The position numbers and the translations under genes are program-made. Below, one piece after another: positions 58,019 to 64,000 of a stretch of DNA of 64,000 nt (position 1 is its first letter; every line of letters starts with the position of its first letter). The notes under the pieces were generated by a model that worked only from the letters and a program-made list of their open reading frames with translations, had not been told where the DNA came from and made no database searches. This DNA is from Clostridioides sp. ES-S-0010-02 (GTDB taxonomy: Bacteria > Bacillota > Clostridia > Peptostreptococcales > Peptostreptococcaceae): assembly GCA_020641055.1 (NCBI GenBank), contig CP067345.1:1171317-1235316 (forward strand), in the 5' to 3' direction.

Positions 58019-60010
58019 ATGTTGAAATTAGGAGAAAAAATTATATATGAGCTTTCAGATGGATTTGAGCTTAGTGGTATCAGTAGATATTCAAAAGAAT
58101 CTAAGAAACTTCATATAACAAATTTAGGTAATATTATAATCAGCAAAGCAGATGAAGTTAATGATGAATCAGGGGTAAAATATATATATAGTTTTTCAGA
58201 TAATAAAAAAAAGTTAGAAGCAGTTTTAGAAGGTTCTCAAATAATCATTTATGGAGATAACTTGCCTTTTTATATAAAAAGTGAGAATTCAAGTAAGAAT
58301 GTTACAGCAAGTTTAACTATGAAAATAACTTTAGATGAATATGATTTAATCTGTAAGAACCAAAGAGAATTTATATTTTATTTAAAAGACAACATGACTA
58401 TCTTGAGTTTAGATGATAATAAATTTTATATGGGTGGAATTAATAAAGATAATGAAAAGTTTATATTTATCAGTGGAAAAAATAGATTTGAAATAAACTT
58501 TGATGATATAGAAAGATATATTTTAGAAGATAAGAGAGTTTCTCTAAAGGGTTATTTTCATATGGAAAGAGAAGGTCTTATAGTAAGGTCTATTTCTATA
58601 TTTAATAATAATGTAGAAAATATAGTTCCAGCCGATTTAAGTGAGAGAGTTAAAGATAATAAGAAAATAGGAAATCTTCCTAAAGATTGTGAGATAGTAT
58701 TCTGTAAAATATCAGGAAATATAGATGGATTTGATTATAAAAATACTAATATGCTTTTAGTAAAATATCAGGATCAACTTATTTTTATAAATAAGAAGTC
58801 TAAAAAAACTATTGTTAAGTCAACAAAAGATAATTGTTCAAAGTTAATTTTAGGAGAAGACATTATATTATATGATAATAAAAATGTATTTAACTTGCAC
58901 ATAAATGATAAAAATAAAGAAGCTATGCAAATAGAGGATTTAAAAGATATAGAAAATGAAATAGTAGGATATACATTAAAACATGCCCCATTTTTTATCC
59001 AAGAAGATTTTAATAGTTTAACAATAATGAAGTCTTTCCAAAAAGAAATTATATCTATAAAAAATAGTGATGTTAAAGATATTGTAATTAATAGAGATAT
59101 TGAAAGTAAAAATTCTGATTTTGTAGAAACAGAAATAAAATTTAATAATCAAAAAATAATTTTAAATTTAAGTAGAAGTATGGTTCAAAAACTTATGCAA
59201 GATGTCTTTATATATGCAAAAAAACCACTACTTAAAGACGTTTCTGTTGAGATTTTATATAAAAATTGGTCTAAAGCTATGAATGATATGATAATATTTA
59301 ATTTCTTTGGAAATATTTATTACATGAAATCTGAATTTGATAAAGTATTAGAAAGAGAATTGAATGATGAAATAAGAATAGAAGTCATAAATGCACTTTA
59401 TAATCAGATACAAGAACAGAGAAATAATTTAGACTTGATATCAGCTTATACTCCAAGAATATTAGAAAATCAAGAGATAGAGTTATTTGAAAAGTATAAT
59501 GCAAAACTTGATGTACAAGTATTTAGACAGATTAAAAATTTATTCTTTGATTTATCATACAATATAAGTAGTTATTTAGATGGAGTTGAAAAAAGTTTAG
59601 ATAATATTATATTTGTAATATCAGGTAAAGATAAGAAGCGATACAATTATAGGATGTTAAAGGAAAGTGAAAGTGCAAACTTGGATGTATTTTTAAAACA
59701 AGCTATATCAAGATTAAATCATTTAGTAGAAAATATGTATCCTTACTATGTGGATGAAACTAGTAGAGAGATGTTTAAGTTATTTGAAGTTTTATGGAAA
59801 AATTATAAAAATATTAATGATGATAGTGTAAAAGAAGTATTATTCGAGAGAATAACAAATACATATGTATTTAGACAATTGACATTAAATAATAATACAA
59901 ATGAAAGAAGAAAAGACATAATTGAAAAAATATATAATTCTGTTGATTATGGAGCCAATAAGATAGATGAAAATATGTTTTTCACAGGAGGTATGAAGTA
60001 TGTCAAGTAA
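58019..60010 (+). CDS. mldB: MldB, midcell division protein
   Basis: The 663-aa protein is soluble, lysine- and asparagine-rich, without signal or membrane segment. Two similar beta-rich regions of about 180 aa appear in the N-terminal half (around 1-200 and 215-400) and an all-helical region in the C-terminal third. It lies directly after mldA and its stop overlaps mldC by 11 bases, so it fits MldB, a cytoplasmic partner at the septum reported only in C. difficile and close relatives. GGCGGTGAAGGT precedes the start. No enzymatic motif is seen. Confidence 0.85.
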   Translation: MLKLGEKIIYELSDGFELSGISRYSKESKKLHITNLGNIIISKADEVNDESGVKYIYSFSDNKKKLEAVLEGSQIIIYGDNLPFYIKSENSSKNVTASLTMKITLDEYDLICKNQREFIFYLKDNMTILSLDDNKFYMGGINKDNEKFIFISGKNRFEINFDDIERYILEDKRVSLKGYFHMEREGLIVRSISIFNNNVENIVPADLSERVKDNKKIGNLPKDCEIVFCKISGNIDGFDYKNTNMLLVKYQDQLIFINKKSKKTIVKSTKDNCSKLILGEDIILYDNKNVFNLHINDKNKEAMQIEDLKDIENEIVGYTLKHAPFFIQEDFNSLTIMKSFQKEIISIKNSDVKDIVINRDIESKNSDFVETEIKFNNQKIILNLSRSMVQKLMQDVFIYAKKPLLKDVSVEILYKNWSKAMNDMIIFNFFGNIYYMKSEFDKVLERELNDEIRIEVINALYNQIQEQRNNLDLISAYTPRILENQEIELFEKYNAKLDVQVFRQIKNLFFDLSYNISSYLDGVEKSLDNIIFVISGKDKKRYNYRMLKESESANLDVFLKQAISRLNHLVENMYPYYVDETSREMFKLFEVLWKNYKNINDDSVKEVLFERITNTYVFRQLTLNNNTNERRKDIIEKIYNSVDYGANKIDENMFFTGGMKYVK

Positions 60011-60320
60011 ATACAATGTATGGAATTTTAATTATGAGTTTTTAGGTTTGAATTCAAGTGATGAAAAAAATAATGAAGTTTATTATGAGATTGATTTAGA
60101 TGAAGTCTTAAATGAAAACTATATAAGTGAAGATATAGATGGAGATTTAGATACTGATGGAAATAGCATCTTAGGAGAATTAATATCAGAAATGGATATA
60201 GATGAAGATGTAAGTGTTGACATGACATATCAAGAATTAGACGTGGATTTAGAAGATTTAGATTCATATTTGGATGATGATATAGATAGTGATATAAAGG
60301 GTATTTTAGATGAAATTTAG
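60000..60320 (+). CDS. mldC: MldC, small acidic midcell protein
   Basis: The 106-aa product is very acidic: from residue 25 on it is mostly D, E and short hydrophobics (DGDLDTDGN, ELDVDLEDLDSYLDDD). It starts SKYNVWNFNYEFLGLNSSD, a more ordered N-terminal patch. It has no known domain. The ATG lies inside the end of mldB after CAGGAGG, so translation is coupled. Position and size fit MldC. Confidence 0.82.
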   Translation: MSSKYNVWNFNYEFLGLNSSDEKNNEVYYEIDLDEVLNENYISEDIDGDLDTDGNSILGELISEMDIDEDVSVDMTYQELDVDLEDLDSYLDDDIDSDIKGILDEI

Positions 60321-60378
60321 TATCTATGTGAGTTTTAGGTAGAATATATAAAATATAATATATTAACTTATAAAAACT

Positions 60379-60410
60379 AAAGGTAGATGAAATTTCATCT
60401 ACCTTTATGT
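60379..60410 (+). terminator. Terminator after the mld cluster
   Basis: A 28-nt perfect palindrome (60379-60406) with arms AAAGGTAGATGAAA and its complement closes the mldABC transcript. Confidence 0.85.
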
Positions 60411-60513
60411 TCTTGTAATGTTAAGAATTGGGATAATATAGAGTTTGAAGAAAAAGTATAAATATGGTATATTAATTTGGTACAAGAGAAAATTTACGAA
60501 GAAGGGTGAAAAA

Positions 60514-61389
60514 ATGCAGATGACAGTAAAAAAAGCGATAATACCAGCAGCAGGGCTAGGAACTAGATTTTTACCAGCAACAAAATCACAGCCCAAAGAA
60601 ATGCTTCCTATAGTAGATAAGCCAACTTTACAGTATATAATAGAAGAAGCTATAGACTCAGGAATTGAAGAAATTCTTATAATAACAGGTAGAAATAAAA
60701 AATCTATAGAAGACCATTTCGATAAATCAGTTGAATTAGAGTTAGAATTAGAACAAAAAGGTAAGACAGAAATGCTAGAAATGGTAAGAGATATATCAAA
60801 TATGGTAAATATTCACTATATAAGACAAAAGGAGCCAAAAGGTCTTGGACATGCAATTTACTGTGCAAAAAGTTTTATAGGAGATGAACCTTTTGCTGTA
60901 CTATTAGGTGATGATATAGTAGACTCAGATGTGCCTTGTCTAAAGCAATTAATAGATACTTATAATGAATATAAAACAACTGTACTAGGTGTTCAAAAGA
61001 TAGCTAAAGAAGATACAAACAAATATGGAATATTGGATATAAAACATATAGAGGATAGAGTTTATAAAGTTAAAGATATGGTTGAAAAGCCTGCAATTGA
61101 AGAAGCACCATCAGATATAGCCATACTTGGAAGATATATAATAACTCCTGCAATATTTGATATATTAGAGAAACAAACACCTGGAAAAGGTGGAGAAATA
61201 CAGTTAACAGATGCACTTCAAACTCTTGGAAAACAAGAAGCTATTTATGCGTATAATTTTGAAGGAAGAAGATATGATGTGGGAGATAAGATTGGTTTTT
61301 TAGAGGCGACAATAGATTTTGCTCTACAAAGAGAAAATCTAAAAGATGATTTAATGGATTATATGAGAAAAAAAGTAAGCGAAAAATAA
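60514..61389 (+). CDS. galU: UTP-glucose-1-phosphate uridylyltransferase
   Basis: GalU makes UDP-glucose from UTP and glucose-1-phosphate for wall polymers and glycolipids. The 291-aa protein has the nucleotidyl-transferase signature AAGLGTRFLPATKSQPKEML and the block VEKPAIEEAPSDIAILGRYI. ATG 60514 is chosen because GAAGGGTG lies 5 nt upstream; an upstream in-frame start has no ribosome site. galE follows 22 bp later, a UDP-sugar pair. UDP-glucose is also the donor for the UgtP-like enzyme at 40.9 kb and for the C. difficile toxins. Confidence 0.95.
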   Translation: MQMTVKKAIIPAAGLGTRFLPATKSQPKEMLPIVDKPTLQYIIEEAIDSGIEEILIITGRNKKSIEDHFDKSVELELELEQKGKTEMLEMVRDISNMVNIHYIRQKEPKGLGHAIYCAKSFIGDEPFAVLLGDDIVDSDVPCLKQLIDTYNEYKTTVLGVQKIAKEDTNKYGILDIKHIEDRVYKVKDMVEKPAIEEAPSDIAILGRYIITPAIFDILEKQTPGKGGEIQLTDALQTLGKQEAIYAYNFEGRRYDVGDKIGFLEATIDFALQRENLKDDLMDYMRKKVSEK

Positions 61390-61411
61390 ATTTAGAAAAG
61401 AGGTAATTACT

Positions 61412-62425
61412 ATGGCGGTTTTAGTAGCTGGAGGAGCAGGATATATAGGAAGCCATACAGCAATAGAACTTTTAGAATCAGGTTATGAAGTTGTTATAGT
61501 TGACAATTTAAGTAATAGTAACTCAATAGTAGTTGATAGAATTAGAGAATTATCTGGAAAACAAGTAAAATTTTATAATATTGATATAACTAATAAAAAT
61601 GAAATGCACACTGTATTTAAAGAGAATAATATTGAATCTATTATACATTTTGCAGCTTTAAAAGCAGTTGGAGAATCAGTGGAAAAGCCAATTGAATATT
61701 ATAGTAATAATCTAATAAGTACATTAAATTTATTTGAATTAATGAGAGAATATGGTGTTAAAAAATTTGTATTTAGTTCATCAGCTACTGTATATGGAGA
61801 TCCACATACTTGTCCAATATTAGAAGATTTCCCGCTTTCCGTAACTAATCCATATGGAAGAACTAAGCTTATGATAGAGCAGATGTTAGTGGATATATCA
61901 AAAGCAGATGAGTCATTAGATATAGCACTTTTAAGATATTTTAATCCAGTAGGTGCTCATAAGAGTGGAAGAATTGGTGAAGAACCAAATGGAACTCCAA
62001 GTAACTTAATGCCTTATATAACAAAAATAGCAGTGGGTAAATTAAAAGAACTAAGTGTATATGGAAATGATTATCCAACTCATGATGGGACTGGAGTTAG
62101 AGATTATATACATGTATTAGATTTAGCTGCTGGTCATGTAAAGGCATTACAAAAATTAGAAGAAAATCCAGGACTTGTTGTTTACAATTTAGGAACTGGT
62201 AAAGGATATAGTGTTCTTGATTTAGTTAAAGCATTTTCTAAAGCCAGTGGAAAAGAGATACCATACAAAATTGTTGGAAGAAGAGCTGGAGATGTAGCAA
62301 TGTGTTATGCAGATTCATCAAAAGCAGAGAAAGAACTTGGATGGAAAGCTAAATATGAACTTGAAGAAATGTGCCAAGATTCTTGGAGATGGCAAAGTAT
62401 GAATCCAAATGGATACGAAGCATAA
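61412..62425 (+). CDS. galE: UDP-glucose 4-epimerase
   Basis: GalE interconverts UDP-glucose and UDP-galactose. The 337-aa short-chain dehydrogenase has GGAGYIGSHT for NAD, the catalytic pair in SSSATVYGD and PYGRTKLMIEQ (Tyr-x3-Lys), and the C-terminal RRAGDVAMCYAD. AAAGAGGTAATTACT precedes the ATG. It is co-directional with galU. Confidence 0.95.
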   Translation: MAVLVAGGAGYIGSHTAIELLESGYEVVIVDNLSNSNSIVVDRIRELSGKQVKFYNIDITNKNEMHTVFKENNIESIIHFAALKAVGESVEKPIEYYSNNLISTLNLFELMREYGVKKFVFSSSATVYGDPHTCPILEDFPLSVTNPYGRTKLMIEQMLVDISKADESLDIALLRYFNPVGAHKSGRIGEEPNGTPSNLMPYITKIAVGKLKELSVYGNDYPTHDGTGVRDYIHVLDLAAGHVKALQKLEENPGLVVYNLGTGKGYSVLDLVKAFSKASGKEIPYKIVGRRAGDVAMCYADSSKAEKELGWKAKYELEEMCQDSWRWQSMNPNGYEA

Positions 62426-62535
62426 AATGTATATTAAAGGGGTAAATGTAACAAATTTGTAAATGCAAGATATTGGTAATTTTATGTTATAATTAGAGGC
62501 GTGTAGTTATGTTTCTAAAAGAGGGGGAAGTTATA

Positions 62536-64000
62536 GTGAAAAAAAGTCTAAAAAAGTATTTAGTACTAGCAATGACTTTAGTTTTAGTATTTGCATGTGG
62601 TGTACCAGAATCAAGTGCAGCCAGTAAACATGTAATTATAGTAAACTCAAGAAAAAATACTCTGGGATATTTTGTAAATAGCAAGCTTGTAAAAGAATTT
62701 AAAGTTGCAACAGGGAAAAAAGGTTCAGAGACACCAACAGGGAAAACAAAGGTAGTTAACAAGATAAAAAATAGACCATATTATAAAGGAAATATACCTG
62801 GAGGAAGCCCAAAAAATCCATTAGGAGATAGATGGATGGGATTAGCACTAAAAGGAACTTATGGAGATACATATGGGATACATGGAAATAATAATGAAAG
62901 TTCTATAGGAAAACACATTTCTGGTGGATGTATAAGAATGCACAATAAAGAGGTTAGATGGTTATTTGACCAAGTTCCAGTAGGTTCAGATGTAATTATA
63001 GATTATAGTAATGACAGTTATACTAAAATAGCAGCAAAATATAAGATAAATTTAAACCAAACAGGATGGAAAACAGAAAATGGTAAGAAGTATTATGTAA
63101 AATCTGATGGAACATACCAAAAAAATAGTTGGTTAAAAGTAAATGGAAAAATGTATTATTTTGATGCTTCAGGAGTAATGCAAACAGGATGGAAGACAAT
63201 TAATAATAAAAAATATTACTTAGGAACTGATGGAGTAAGAGTATCTGGATGGAAGGTAATAGATGGAAAAACTTATTACTTTAATTCAGATGGAGTAATG
63301 CAAACAGGATGGCAAGAAAAAGATGGCAAGAAATACTATCTAGGAAATGATGGCTTATCAGTAGTAGGATGGCAAGAAATAGATGGTAATAAGTATTACT
63401 TTGATAAAACAGGAGTAATGCAAACAGGATGGCAGCAATTAGAAGGTAAATCTTACTATTTAGACAAAGAAGGTAAAATGCTAACAGGAACTCAAAAAAT
63501 AGATGGAAAAGATTATACTTTCAATGAAGATGGAACAATAAACCCTACATGGAACACAGTTATAGGAGCAAATAGATTTGATACAGCTAAAAAAATAAGT
63601 GAAGTTGGAAATTGGGGTGCTGATAGTTCAGATACTGTTGTATTAGTAAATGGAAATGCAATAGCAGATGGAATAACAGCAACACCTTTGGCAAGTAGTT
63701 ACAATGCAACAATATTACTTACTAATACAGATAAATTACCAACTGAAACTGTTGCAGAAATGAATTTATTAGCACCTAAAACAGTAATTTTAATAGGTGG
63801 AGAAAATGCAATAAGTTCTAAATTAGAGCAAGAAATAAAGAGTACTTTTAATGCAGAGACAAAGAGAATATCAGGTCAAGATAGATATCAAACTGCTGTA
63901 AGAATAGCTAATGAACTTGGAAACAGAGAAGAAATAAAGACAGCTTATATGGTTTCTGGAAATGGAGAGGCAGATGCTCTATCTGTAGCTTCTAAAGCTG
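62536..64000 (+). CDS. cwp22: L,D-transpeptidase with cell-wall-binding repeats (Cwp22/LdtCd2-like), partial
   Basis: Start GTG 62536 after GAGGGGGAAG. A signal peptide (MKKSLKKYLVLAMTLV..., about 1-29) leads to a YkuD L,D-transpeptidase domain with the catalytic cysteine in HISGGCIRMHN (about residues 130-140). Then come about eight choline-binding-type repeats (GWKTINNKKYYLGTDG and similar) and the first CWB2 repeats (VIGANRFDTAKKI). The gene is open at 64000, so the third CWB2 repeat is outside. Such enzymes make 3-3 crosslinks, dominant in C. difficile wall and resistant to most beta-lactams. Confidence 0.88.
   Translation, partial: MKKSLKKYLVLAMTLVLVFACGVPESSAASKHVIIVNSRKNTLGYFVNSKLVKEFKVATGKKGSETPTGKTKVVNKIKNRPYYKGNIPGGSPKNPLGDRWMGLALKGTYGDTYGIHGNNNESSIGKHISGGCIRMHNKEVRWLFDQVPVGSDVIIDYSNDSYTKIAAKYKINLNQTGWKTENGKKYYVKSDGTYQKNSWLKVNGKMYYFDASGVMQTGWKTINNKKYYLGTDGVRVSGWKVIDGKTYYFNSDGVMQTGWQEKDGKKYYLGNDGLSVVGWQEIDGNKYYFDKTGVMQTGWQQLEGKSYYLDKEGKMLTGTQKIDGKDYTFNEDGTINPTWNTVIGANRFDTAKKISEVGNWGADSSDTVVLVNGNAIADGITATPLASSYNATILLTNTDKLPTETVAEMNLLAPKTVILIGGENAISSKLEQEIKSTFNAETKRISGQDRYQTAVRIANELGNREEIKTAYMVSGNGEADALSVASKA

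Overview
The window reads as chromosomal DNA of Clostridioides difficile. The 16S rRNA text, the AT-rich codon use, the agr1 pheromone precursor with its TCPWII core, the MldA/MldB/MldC division cluster, a sortase B gene and two cell-wall proteins with CWB2 repeats all point to that species. The naming rests on recognition; no database search was run.

Layout. 1-2.6 kb: ptsH and ptsI, the general PTS phosphorelay, separated by a long stem-loop. 2.74-4.77 kb: a decayed IS200/IS605-type element (tnpA with a nonsense codon, tnpB with a frameshift, a possible guide-RNA end) sitting inside a small open frame that reads through in phase once the element is removed. 5.2-7.7 kb: two orphan genes, one a DUF4116-type repeat protein. 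7.9-8.7 kb: agrB1-agrD1 without agrC/agrA. 9-11 kb: a SCIFF-type radical SAM peptide maturase with no recognisable substrate peptide beside it, then a gamma-carbonic anhydrase-like protein. 11.2-24.1 kb: a housekeeping run (UbiB-like kinase, recJ, apt, relA/rsh, dtd, metallo-hydrolase, hemZ-like, hisS, aspS).

24.3-28.4 kb: a GntR-controlled mannose-type PTS operon (EIIA, BtpA/SgcQ protein, EIIB, EIIC, EIID). 28.4-34.6 kb: a catabolic island with an NCS1 permease, a nitrilase, a LysR regulator, a DUF917 protein and a DUF1177 protein. A 34-bp element occurs upstream of both the permease and the DUF917 gene (30/34 identical), suggesting one regulon. 34.7-39.1 kb: a CWB2/SH3 cell-wall protein (probably cwp14), a small zinc-ribbon membrane protein, a CsoR-type repressor with an RseC-like protein, and a split ThrE-type exporter. 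39.4-47.4 kb: glyA, a three-gene envelope operon (glycolipid glycosyltransferase, polysaccharide deacetylase, flippase-like membrane protein), a two-component system and an ion-transporter-superfamily permease. 47.6-48.6 kb: a PdaA-like lipoprotein deacetylase.

48.7-53.8 kb: an rRNA operon, 16S-23S-tRNA-Thr, with no 5S gene visible and with perfect 16-bp processing stems around each large rRNA. 53.9-64 kb: srtB (reverse), rnpB RNA, the mldA-mldB-mldC division cluster, galU, galE, and the 5' part of an L,D-transpeptidase/cell-wall protein (cwp22-like) that runs off the window.

Most of the window is core genome. The least explained parts are the NCS1/nitrilase/DUF917/DUF1177 regulon, the orphan SCIFF maturase next to agr1, the TnpB remnant, and the DUF4116 repeat protein.
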